This document shows positions 42,431 to 50,042 of a stretch of DNA of 64,000 bases, one piece after another. The notes beneath the pieces were generated by a model. That model was not told where the DNA came from and did not search any database. It saw only the letters and a program-made list of their open reading frames with translations. Position numbers and translations under genes: made by a program. The stretch is from Palauibacter sp022826685 (GTDB lineage Bacteria; Gemmatimonadota; Gemmatimonadetes; Palauibacterales; Palauibacteraceae). The stretch is from NCBI RefSeq assembly GCF_965221685.1, contig NZ_OZ244907.1, one strand, 5' to 3'. Each line of letters begins with the position of its first letter. Position 1 is the stretch's first letter.

Positions 42431-43930
42431 ATGGACCTGCTGACGATTGCCGTCTTCGGATATCCCCTCGTCCTCATCGCGATCGGCGTGTGGCGCTCCA
42501 GGCAGATCAAGAGCCACGCGGACTTCATGGTGGCCGGCCGCAACGTGCCGGTGGCGCTCCTCGTGGGGACGCTCATCTGCACCTGGATCGGATCGGGGTC
42601 GCTCTTCGGCGGGGCCGGGCTCGCCTACCGGACGGGGATCGCGGAGCTGTGGTTCTCCTTCGGCGCCTGGGTCGGTCTCCTCGTCGCCTTCTACCTTGCG
42701 CCCCGCGTGCGCTCGATCGCGAAGTACACCGTCCCGGACCTCCTCGAACAGCGCTACAACGCGGCGGCGCGCGTCCTCGGCACGGTCGCGATCATCCTCG
42801 CCTACGTGACGATCGCCGCCTACCAGTTCCGGGGCGGCGGCTGGATTCTAAGCATCGTCACGGATGGCGCCATCTCGCCCACGGCCGGGATGATCATCAC
42901 CTGCGTCACGATCGTGGCCTTCACGGCGCTCGCCGGCATGGTGTCGATCGTCTCCGTCGATCTCCTGAACGGGATCATCATCACGCTCGGCATCATCATC
43001 GGTCTCCCCTACCTCGTGCTGTCGAACGGCGGTGTGGGGGCGATCGCGGCCGCGCTTCCGGAGCAGCACCTCACGGTGCTCGGGGGACACAACGTGCTCT
43101 GGGTCATCGGCGTCGCGATGCCCACCTTCCTGCTCATCCTGGGCGAGAGCGGGATGTACCAGAAGTTCTTCTCGGCCAGGGACGCGGGGTCCGCCAAGAA
43201 GGCCGTCGTCGGCATGTTCCTCGGGGTCGTGTTCATCGAGACGACGCTGGCACTGATCGCGATCGTGGGTCGGGCGGTCTTCCCGGAACTCGCGGATCCG
43301 GAGCAGGTGTCGATCGTGGGTCGGGCCGCGTCGGAGACGATCATTCTTCACATCGCCGCCAACGGCCTGCCGATCATCGGGGGCGCGATTCTCCTCGCCG
43401 CGGCGGTCGCCATCGTGCTCTCGACGGGCAACACCTTCCTTCTCGTGCCGTCCACGAACGTGAGCCGGGACCTCTACGAGCGCTTCGTGGATCCGGACGC
43501 GAGCGAGGGGCGGAAGCTGGCGGTGCAGCGCCTCTGCGTCATCCTGTTCGGCGGGCTGGGGCTCGTGCTACTGACGCAGTGGGACACCGTGCTCGAGATG
43601 GCGCTCTACGCGTACTCGCTCGTCGGCGCGAGCCTCACGCCGGCGCTCCTGGCGGCCTTCCTCTGGCGCCGCGTGACGCCGCAGGGAGGCGTGGCCTGCA
43701 TCGCGGGGGGACTCGGGAGCATCGTCGGCATCAAGCTCTTGTCCGAGTTCGGCGTGAACTTCACCGCCACCATCGGGGGGACCGCGTTCGATTTCGCCTC
43801 GAGCGACTACATCGTGATCCCCGGCGTCCTCATCTCGCTCGGACTCCTGATCGTCGTGAGCCTGCTCACGCCGCCTTCGCCAGAGGAGAAGTGGCGGCCC
43901 TTCTTCCAGGAGAATCCCGAGACGCTCTGA
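42431..43930 (+). CDS. Sodium/solute symporter family (SSS) transporter
   Basis: A 499-residue inner-membrane symporter with 13 or so helices and the SSS opening 'YPLVLIAIGVWRSRQIKSHADFMVAGRN' (two pieces). The Na+-binding helices are represented by 'LICTWIGSGSLFGGAGLAYR' and 'VLSTGNTFLLVPSTNVSRDL'. Substrates in this family range from proline and pantothenate to sugars; the sequence does not tell which. It has a GGAGGACC ribosome site. Ends near a hairpin shared with the convergent K+ channel gene. Confidence 0.88.
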   Translation: MDLLTIAVFGYPLVLIAIGVWRSRQIKSHADFMVAGRNVPVALLVGTLICTWIGSGSLFGGAGLAYRTGIAELWFSFGAWVGLLVAFYLAPRVRSIAKYTVPDLLEQRYNAAARVLGTVAIILAYVTIAAYQFRGGGWILSIVTDGAISPTAGMIITCVTIVAFTALAGMVSIVSVDLLNGIIITLGIIIGLPYLVLSNGGVGAIAAALPEQHLTVLGGHNVLWVIGVAMPTFLLILGESGMYQKFFSARDAGSAKKAVVGMFLGVVFIETTLALIAIVGRAVFPELADPEQVSIVGRAASETIILHIAANGLPIIGGAILLAAAVAIVLSTGNTFLLVPSTNVSRDLYERFVDPDASEGRKLAVQRLCVILFGGLGLVLLTQWDTVLEMALYAYSLVGASLTPALLAAFLWRRVTPQGGVACIAGGLGSIVGIKLLSEFGVNFTATIGGTAFDFASSDYIVIPGVLISLGLLIVVSLLTPPSPEEKWRPFFQENPETL

Positions 43931-43958
43931 GCCTCGGGCGGGCCGCGAACCGGGTCGG

Positions 43959-43977
43959 GCTGACGGTCCGCGTCAGC
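43959..43977. terminator. Hairpin between convergent SSS and K+ channel genes
   Basis: GCTGACG, loop GTCCG, CGTCAGC: a perfect 7-base-pair stem overlapping the channel stop codon and lying 29 bases after the symporter stop. No T-tract; a bidirectional termination role is likely. Confidence 0.5.
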
Positions 43978-45022
43978 TCAGGAGGCGGCGGAATTCGGCG
44001 AACTTCGGAGGCGGGCCCAGGACGACCAGGAGGTCGCCGGGCCGCACTCTCTCCTCCGGTGCCGGGTTGTAGACGAAGCCGTCGCCGCCCTCCCGGCCGC
44101 TTTCTCCGCGCTGGATCGCGACGACAAGCAGTCCGGTTCTGGCCGGGATCTTCGCCTCGGCCAGAGTGAGTCCGGCGACCTCCGAGGATTCCGACACGGA
44201 CGCCTGCTCCAGGAGCAGCCCCATGCTGTCTCCGGCGGCCTGCGTATCGACGAAGAGCGTGACGTCGGGGCGCAGGACGAGCGAGGCCAGCTGGATGCCG
44301 CCCGCCGCGGCGGGCGTGACGACGCGGTCGGCGCCGGCCTTCCTGAGCTTGCTCACGGACTCCTCGGCGCGCGCCCGTCCCACGATCGTGAGGTCCGGAT
44401 TCAGTTCCCGCGCGGCGAGGCAGACGAAGGCGTTGTCCGTATCCGCGCTCAGCGCGGCGATGAGCCCCTGCGCCCGGTCGATCCCCGCCGCCCTGAGCGA
44501 GTCGTCGTCCGTCGCGTCCCCCACGATGACCAGCGCGTCGGGGTCCAGTTGCCGCGCGTCATCGAGGTGCGCGGGGTCGCTCTCGATGGCGACGTAGGGA
44601 GTGCCGCGGGCGACGAACCTCTTGATTGCGGCAAGGCCGGTGCGGCCCACGCCGCACAGGATCACGTGGTCGTCGACGTCGTTGATCCTCTTCATCATCC
44701 TGCGTCTCTTGAGGGTCTGGGTCAGGTCCAGCTCGACGAGGGTGGCGGTGATGAGGGCGAACCAGATCGCGAGCGTGACGATGCCGCCCGCGATCATGAG
44801 ACTCGCGAACACGCGGCCGCCGTCCGTCAGCGTCTGGATTTCTCCGTATCCGACCGCCGAGACCGTGATGACGGTCATGAAGAACGCGTCCGAGAGGGTG
44901 TATTCGGGCATGAGGGCGAAGCCGGTCGTCCCGATGATCGTGAGACTCACCGTGAAGAAAACGGCCCCGAGGAGGCGGCCTTCGAACCGGCTGAAGTCGA
45001 ACAGGTGCCGTATCAGATCCAT
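43973..45022 (-). CDS. Two-helix potassium channel with RCK (TrkA_N/TrkA_C) domains
   Basis: A 349-residue MthK-like channel. Residues 18-110 form two transmembrane helices around the selectivity filter TVSAVGYGEI (VGYG 57-60). A cytoplasmic RCK domain follows: 'VILCGVGRTGLAAIKRF' (NAD-like binding) and later the TrkA_C-type 'EVAGLTLAEAKIPARTGLLV'. The likely role is ligand-gated K+ flux. The upstream helicase-like gene ends 4 bases before the start, so the two are cotranscribed. Confidence 0.92.
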   Translation of the reverse strand: MDLIRHLFDFSRFEGRLLGAVFFTVSLTIIGTTGFALMPEYTLSDAFFMTVITVSAVGYGEIQTLTDGGRVFASLMIAGGIVTLAIWFALITATLVELDLTQTLKRRRMMKRINDVDDHVILCGVGRTGLAAIKRFVARGTPYVAIESDPAHLDDARQLDPDALVIVGDATDDDSLRAAGIDRAQGLIAALSADTDNAFVCLAARELNPDLTIVGRARAEESVSKLRKAGADRVVTPAAAGGIQLASLVLRPDVTLFVDTQAAGDSMGLLLEQASVSESSEVAGLTLAEAKIPARTGLLVVAIQRGESGREGGDGFVYNPAPEERVRPGDLLVVLGPPPKFAEFRRLLS

Positions 45023-45026
45023 CGTC

Positions 45027-46706
45027 TCACCGCGCGCCGCGGTCCAGGCGCGCGACGACCTGACGGCCCTTGATCCGGCTGCCGTCGAGGCTGCGGACCA
45101 CCGCGTCGGCCACCAGCGAATCGATGTCGACGAGGGTGAAGTTCTGCCGGATGTCGATGCGCCCGATCTGTCCGCCGGCGGCGGAGGTCTCGCCCGTGAT
45201 GGCGCCGACGAGGTCGCCGGGGCCGGCGCCGTCCCGCTTCCCGACGCCGACGAAGACCTTGGTCCAGGTGGGTCGCGTGGCGCGCCGGGCGCTGGCGTCG
45301 GTGGGCGCGCCCGCGGCGTCGCGGGTCGGCGCGTCGCTGCGAGCCGCCTGACCGGGCGCCGCTTCGCCAGCCGGCGGGGCGGATCGGTCCGCTGCCCGGA
45401 GGAGTCCGGCCACCGCGGCGGCCACCCGCGGAGCGCCGTGTTCCTCCAGCAGCGGAGCCAGGAGGAGCGCACCGCTCGCGAGATCCTGCTCTTCCAGCGC
45501 GGCGGAGACGCGGGCGCGGAAGGCGGCCACGTCATCCAGGAGCGCGGGGTCCGCGGGCTCGGCCAGCGGTGCGACCCGCAGCCCGGCCCGCGACGCCGTC
45601 AGCTCCAGTTGCCGCTCATGCAGGGTGCCGACGATGGCGTAGCAGCGCTCGGCGGCCGCCGCCGCGCGGGCGAGGGGCTCCGGCGAGGGCGGCAGTTCGA
45701 ATGCGACGGCATCGGCGGCGGCCTCGACTTCGCCCCACGCCCCGACCCGCACCGTCGCGCCATCGTCCGTTTCGGCTGCGCCGGCTCCCTCGGCCGCGGC
45801 GTCACCCGTTTCGGCCGCGCCGTCGTCCGTTTCGGTCGCGACGACGCGCAGCCCGGTCACTGAGAGCGCCGCGCGCACATCGGCGACGGCCTGGGGCGCC
45901 GTCTCGACGCTGATGGCGGTCGCCGCGCCTGTCTCCGTGATGTCGTGAAGCAACTCGGCCAGGCGGGCGAGCCGGCCCTCGCGCGTCGCCCGGCTCGCGA
46001 CGGCGACCGGAGTGCCCGCCGCGCCGCCCGCGCCCGACGCCCCGGCCCGCGGTTCGGCGAACAGTTCGTTCGGCCACCGGCGCGCGCGCGGCAGCCAGCG
46101 CTCGATCAGCTCGTCGAACCCCGCATCCCGGGCGTGGGTCGTCGCGATCCGACGGGCCCCGTCGCCGGAGGCCTGCACCACGGCCTCGACGGCGGCCCGC
46201 GCCGGCTCCAGCGCACGCACGTCGTCGAGGACCAGGGTGCACAGCGCCGCCGCCGGGATGTCTCCCCTTCGCACCCCCTCCAGCAGAACGGCCGGAGGCC
46301 CGACGAGGATCGGCGCCCGCCCCGTCGCCCCGGCGCCGGCGCCCGGCACGACGACGACCTCATGCCCGGCGGCGCGGGCCACGGCATGCATGCGCGACGC
46401 GCAGCGCCGCGCGCGGTCCACCGTTGCGGTGAGCACGAAGGCGCGTCCGCCCGTCTCGCCGGCGGCCAGATCCCGCACGGCGGCCGCCGCGTAGAGCGGG
46501 GCGAGGCCCGCCCCCTCGGCGGCAACGAGCGCGATGTGGCGTCCCCGCTCGATCGCGCCCGCGAGGGTCTCGAGCGCTTCCGAAGGCGGCGGCGCCGTTT
46601 CCGCCGCGCCGGCCGGCTGGTCCTTGTCCAAGAGCGGGATCCCCGGGAACGAATGGCCAAAGGTCGTGAACGGGCGGTCGCCCGCATGGGAGGGGAAGGT
46701 ACGCAA
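45027..46706 (-). CDS. DbpA-type RNA-binding protein with degenerate DEAD-box core
   Basis: A 559-residue protein whose last ~75 residues are a DbpA/CsdA RNA-binding domain ('FVGVGKRDGAGPGDLVGAI', 'GRIDIRQNFTLVDID'). Ahead of it lie helicase-like modules in order: motif I reads AAEGAGLAPLY instead of AxxGxGKT, motif II reads LVLDDVRALE instead of VLDEAD, motif III is ATTHARD instead of SAT, and no clean motif VI is visible. Low-complexity Ala/Glu/Asp linkers separate the blocks. The loss of Walker lysine and DEAD glutamate argues against ATPase activity. The start is uncertain: a TTG at 46706 or 46631. Cotranscribed with the K+ channel. Distinct from DEAD-box helicases that unwind 23S rRNA. 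Confidence 0.7.
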   Translation of the reverse strand: MRTFPSHAGDRPFTTFGHSFPGIPLLDKDQPAGAAETAPPPSEALETLAGAIERGRHIALVAAEGAGLAPLYAAAAVRDLAAGETGGRAFVLTATVDRARRCASRMHAVARAAGHEVVVVPGAGAGATGRAPILVGPPAVLLEGVRRGDIPAAALCTLVLDDVRALEPARAAVEAVVQASGDGARRIATTHARDAGFDELIERWLPRARRWPNELFAEPRAGASGAGGAAGTPVAVASRATREGRLARLAELLHDITETGAATAISVETAPQAVADVRAALSVTGLRVVATETDDGAAETGDAAAEGAGAAETDDGATVRVGAWGEVEAAADAVAFELPPSPEPLARAAAAAERCYAIVGTLHERQLELTASRAGLRVAPLAEPADPALLDDVAAFRARVSAALEEQDLASGALLLAPLLEEHGAPRVAAAVAGLLRAADRSAPPAGEAAPGQAARSDAPTRDAAGAPTDASARRATRPTWTKVFVGVGKRDGAGPGDLVGAITGETSAAGGQIGRIDIRQNFTLVDIDSLVADAVVRSLDGSRIKGRQVVARLDRGAR

Positions 46707-46843
46707 GGCGTCCGTTCGCCCAAAGTGCGGACCCGGCCGCCCGGGGGCCGGTTACGTTGACGGCGGCTCCGAGGCATGTCTAAGGTCACAGTCCGCTCGC
46801 CGCGGCCGTCCGGCGCGCTCTCCCCTGGCGACCCCAGCACGAG

Positions 46844-48196
46844 GTGACAGCAATTTCCGCAGTCGGAACCCTCGAGGCGATTCAGGCCGGGGTGTGGGGC
46901 GTCCCCCTCATCATCCTTCTCCTCACCACGGGCCTCGTCTACACGCTGCTGCTGCGGGGCCTCCAGTTCCGGCGTCTGCCGCAGGCGCTCTGGCTGGCGC
47001 TGGTCAAGCGCCGCGAACCGGAGGGCGAGGGCGACATCTCGCACTTCCAGGCGCTCATGACCGCGCTGGCCGCAACGGTCGGCACCGGGAACATCGTGGG
47101 CGTCGCGACGGCCATCGGTGCGGGCGGTCCGGGGGCGCTCTTCTGGATGTGGGTGACGGGGCTCCTCGGGATGGCGACGAAGTACGCGGAAGCGGTCCTC
47201 GGCGTCCGCTTCCGGGAGACCGATGCCCGTGGCGAGAAGGCGGGCGGCCCCATGTACTACCTCGAGCACGGCCTTGGCCGGGGCCCGCTCGGCCGGGGCC
47301 TCGCGATCGCCTTCGCCCTCTTCGCGACGCTCGCCGCGTTCGGCATCGGTAATGGCGTCCAGTCCCAGGCGGTGGCGGACGCGATGAACGAGTCGTTCCG
47401 CGTCCCGCACTGGATCATGGGACTCGTCACGGCGGGCGCCGTCGGGCTCGTCATCATCGGAGGCATCCGCTCCATCGGGCGCGTCGCGAGCGTCATCGTG
47501 CCGGCGATGATCGTCCTCTACATGGGCGTCGCCGGCGTCGTCCTCATTTCCAACGCGGCGGAGATCCCAGCGGCCTTCCAACTCGTGTTCGAGCACGCGT
47601 TCGGGGGGCGGGCGGTGGCCGGAGGGGCCCTCGGCTACACCGTCCTCCAGGCGATGCGCTTCGGCGTCGCGCGCGGGATCTTCTCGAACGAATCGGGACT
47701 GGGCACGGGCGCGATCGCCGCGGCGGCGGCGCAGACGCGCGAGCCGGTGCGGCAGGCCCTGGTCTCGATGACGCAGACGTTCATCGACACCATCGTCGTC
47801 TGCACCCTCACCGGACTCGCGATCCTGACCACGGGCGCGTGGCAGTCGGGGGCCGAGGGCGCGAACATGACGCAACTCGCCTTCGACACGGGTCTCCTCG
47901 CGGGCGCGGGGGACATCGTCGTCGCGCTCGGCCTCGCAACCTTCGCCTTCAGCACGATGCTCGGCTGGTCCTACTACGGGGAACGGAGCTTCGCCTACCT
48001 CTTCGGCGAACGCGTGATCCGCCCCTATCGGCTGGCCTTCGTGCTCGTCGTCGGCCTGGCGGCCGTCGTGGAACTCGATGTCGTGTGGCTGATCTCCGAC
48101 ATCCTCAACGGCCTCATGGCGGCGCCGAACCTCGTGGGACTCCTGCTTCTGTCAGGCGTCGTATGGCGGGAGACGCGGAGCTACTTCAACCGCTAG
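46844..48196 (+). CDS. Sodium:alanine/glycine symporter (AgcS family)
   Basis: A 450-residue inner-membrane symporter from GTG 46844. AgcS hallmarks are 'MTALAATVGTGNIVGVATAI', 'GMATKYAEAVLGVRFRE', 'GGPMYYLEHGLG' and 'GIFSNESGLGTGAIAAAAAQ'. Relatives import alanine or glycine with Na+. That fits the surrounding glycine/serine/threonine enzymes. It ends at a hairpin before the small-protein pair. Confidence 0.93.
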   Translation: MTAISAVGTLEAIQAGVWGVPLIILLLTTGLVYTLLLRGLQFRRLPQALWLALVKRREPEGEGDISHFQALMTALAATVGTGNIVGVATAIGAGGPGALFWMWVTGLLGMATKYAEAVLGVRFRETDARGEKAGGPMYYLEHGLGRGPLGRGLAIAFALFATLAAFGIGNGVQSQAVADAMNESFRVPHWIMGLVTAGAVGLVIIGGIRSIGRVASVIVPAMIVLYMGVAGVVLISNAAEIPAAFQLVFEHAFGGRAVAGGALGYTVLQAMRFGVARGIFSNESGLGTGAIAAAAAQTREPVRQALVSMTQTFIDTIVVCTLTGLAILTTGAWQSGAEGANMTQLAFDTGLLAGAGDIVVALGLATFAFSTMLGWSYYGERSFAYLFGERVIRPYRLAFVLVVGLAAVVELDVVWLISDILNGLMAAPNLVGLLLLSGVVWRETRSYFNR

Positions 48197-48212
48197 CGGC
48201 GCGCCAGCCGCT
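48195..48212. terminator. Hairpin between convergent AgcS and ubiquitin-like genes
   Basis: AGCGGC, loop GCGCCA, GCCGCT: a perfect 6-base-pair stem starting at the AgcS stop codon and ending 13 bases before the end of the convergent small gene. No T-tract. Confidence 0.45.
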
Positions 48213-48225
48213 GATGTCGCGTCCC

Positions 48226-48501
48226 CTAGCCCCGGAAGGGGGCGTAGTGGCCGAGGTCGTAGGCCCGGATCGAGAGGACGCCCCTCGCGCCGATGCCCAC
48301 GTCGGCGAGGGTGCGCGTCTCGTCGCGGATGCGGCGCTCGGCGAACTCGGTGTAGAAGTCGGCGGGGTCGTCGGAGGAGCGCTGGAGCATCTCGCGGATG
48401 CCGAAGGCCTTGGCGTCGGCCACGGTGGTGTCGGCGGACAGCTCCGCCACGTGTTCGAGCCAGCGGTCCGGCATGATGAGGCGTACCGTGATGGCGCTCA
48501 T
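48226..48501 (-). CDS. Small ubiquitin-like (beta-grasp) protein
   Basis: A 91-residue protein. An N-terminal beta-hairpin 'ITVRLIMPDRWLEHVAELSA' is followed by 'DTTVADAKAFGIREML', matching the ubiquitin fold's hairpin plus helix (compare 'SDTIENVKAKI'). After a short excursion comes 'FAERRIRDETRTLADVGI', which parallels ubiquitin's 'FAGKQLEDGRTLSDYNI'. The tail ends RAYDLGHYAPFRG with a single terminal glycine rather than GG. It is downstream of a second small gene (44-base gap). The assignment is by fold pattern only; the protein could also be EsaB/YukD-like. An E1-like MoeZ homologue is encoded 4 kb away. Confidence 0.55.
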   Translation of the reverse strand: MSAITVRLIMPDRWLEHVAELSADTTVADAKAFGIREMLQRSSDDPADFYTEFAERRIRDETRTLADVGIGARGVLSIRAYDLGHYAPFRG

Positions 48502-48545
48502 GCGATCCTCGGGAGCGGGTTCGACGCCGACCTCGATTGCGGCGC

Positions 48546-48809
48546 TCAGTGGACGTTGCGGAGGGTGTAGAGGAAACGCTTCGCGAGGTCCGTCACGTTG
48601 AGGCCCACGACGCGGTCGGTCTCGACGCGGACGTTCGTGTGGCCACCCGCCCGGTCGACGGCGAACCGGGCGAGGCCGATCTCTCCGGCGAAGGTGATCG
48701 ACGCCTCCGTCTCCTCGCGCACGGCGAGCCCGGAATGTCGGCCGAAAAACGCCTTCGCGCGGTCGAGGACATCCTCCGGGGACAGATCGGTAATCGTGAC
48801 GTATCGCAT
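48546..48809 (-). CDS. Small protein of unknown function, operon partner of the ubiquitin-like gene
   Basis: An 87-residue protein from an ATG preceded by GGGGGG. Predicted layout: strand 'MRYVTIT', helix 'SPEDVLDRAKAFFGRHS', an antiparallel beta region ('EETEASITFAGEIGLARFAV', 'GGHTNVRVETD') and a C-terminal helix 'NVTDLAKRFLYTLRNV'. This is reminiscent of a compact SRPBCC-like fold but is too short for certainty. No family recognised. It probably shares a message with the ubiquitin-like gene downstream. Confidence 0.5.
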   Translation of the reverse strand: MRYVTITDLSPEDVLDRAKAFFGRHSGLAVREETEASITFAGEIGLARFAVDRAGGHTNVRVETDRVVGLNVTDLAKRFLYTLRNVH

Positions 48810-48893
48810 GTGGGAACCCCCCTGGTCGGGCCGCAAAATCCTGCCGCCCCTGCGGCGCGTCAACCGCACCACGCGAGAACCTTGGGCGGAATA

Positions 48894-48923
48894 TTGGCCA
48901 CAGGTGCCCGGGGGCGATACCAT
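48894..48923 (+). promoter_or_regulatory. Candidate leaderless promoter for the class V aminotransferase
   Basis: TTGGCC (48894-48899), an 18-base spacer and TACCAT (48918-48923) end 8 bases before the ATG at 48932. No ribosome site precedes the start codon. The unit presumably also covers serA. Confidence 0.45.
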
Positions 48924-48931
48924 CTCCCGCC

Positions 48932-50032
48932 ATGAGCCCTCCAATCTCGTTCGGCCGCTTCTTTCTGCCCGGCCCGACCGAAGTCCCCCCGGATCTGTTC
49001 GACGCCATGAGGCGACCCGTCGTCGGGCACCGGAGCGCCGAGGTCTCGGGCCTGGTCGAAGAGATGCAGCCGCTGGCGTCGCGACTCTTCCGGACGTCGA
49101 GGCCCGTGTATCTGTCGACGTCGTCCGCCACCGGCATGATGGAAGCGGCGATCACGAACCTCACGCGCCGCCGCGTCCTCTGCCTCACGAACGGGTCGTT
49201 CAGCAAGCGGTTTCACGCGATCGCCGAAGCGACGGGACGCCCCGCGGATGCGCTCGAGGCGGAATGGGGCGAGCCGAACCTCCCCGAACGCCTGCACGAC
49301 GCGCTCTCGAACGCGCCGGGCCGGTACGACCTCGTCACGGTCGTCCACTCGGAGAGTTCGACCGGCGTCCTCAATCCGCTGGAGGAACTTGCCGCCGTCG
49401 TCCACGAGTTCGACGACGTGCTGATCGCCGTCGATACCGTCTCATCCCTGGCCGGGGCGCCTGTGAAGACCGACGAGTGGGGATTGGACTTCGTCCTCAC
49501 GGGGTCGCAGAAGGCGGTGGCGCTGCCTCCCGGACTCGCGCTGGCCGTCGCCTCCGAGAGGGCGCTCGCCCGCGCGGAGGAGGTCGAACACCGGGGCTTC
49601 TACTTCGACATCCTCAAATTCGAGAAGAACCTCGAGCGCTGGCAGACGCCGAACACCCCGGCGGTCTCGCTCTTCTTCGCTCTCGAGCGGCAGCTCGACC
49701 GGATGATGGAAGAGGGACTGGAGGCGCGCTGGGAACGGCATGACGCGATGGCGCGCCGGACGTACGAATGGGTGGACGATACGGCCGCGCGAACGGGCCA
49801 ACCGTGGCGCGTGCTGGCGCCGGAAGGCTACCGTTCGCCCTGCGTGACGGTCATCATGCTTCCGGATGGCCTGACGGGTCCCGAGGTCGTCTCCCGCGCT
49901 CTGGCGCACGGTTATACGGTGGCGGCGGGTTACGGGCCCCTGAAGCAGCCGTCGTTCAGGATCGGGCACATGGGCGAACACACTCTCGACGAACTCGAAG
50001 CGCTGCTGGCCGTCCTCGACGAAGTCCTGTGA
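48932..50032 (+). CDS. Class V PLP aminotransferase (alanine-glyoxylate / phosphoserine-type)
   Basis: A 366-residue aminotransferase of the AGXT/SPT branch. The opening 'RFFLPGPTEVPPDLFDAM' and 'VGHRSAEVSGLVEEMQP' are family hallmarks; PLP-binding Lys194 lies in TGSQKAVALPPGL; 'PLKQPSFRIGHMGEHT' near the C-terminus is the substrate arginine region. Since serA follows 10 bases later, the most economical role is transamination of 3-phosphohydroxypyruvate to phosphoserine (a SerC analogue, as in archaea and some bacteria), but alanine-glyoxylate or serine-pyruvate aminotransferase activity is equally consistent. Confidence 0.9.
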   Translation: MSPPISFGRFFLPGPTEVPPDLFDAMRRPVVGHRSAEVSGLVEEMQPLASRLFRTSRPVYLSTSSATGMMEAAITNLTRRRVLCLTNGSFSKRFHAIAEATGRPADALEAEWGEPNLPERLHDALSNAPGRYDLVTVVHSESSTGVLNPLEELAAVVHEFDDVLIAVDTVSSLAGAPVKTDEWGLDFVLTGSQKAVALPPGLALAVASERALARAEEVEHRGFYFDILKFEKNLERWQTPNTPAVSLFFALERQLDRMMEEGLEARWERHDAMARRTYEWVDDTAARTGQPWRVLAPEGYRSPCVTVIMLPDGLTGPEVVSRALAHGYTVAAGYGPLKQPSFRIGHMGEHTLDELEALLAVLDEVL

Positions 50033-50042
50033 GCGGAATCCC

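Noticed and set aside
48598..49743. A 381-codon plus-strand frame over the small-protein region
   Set aside because: Overlaps the small genes and the class V aminotransferase in another frame; Arg/Pro-rich.
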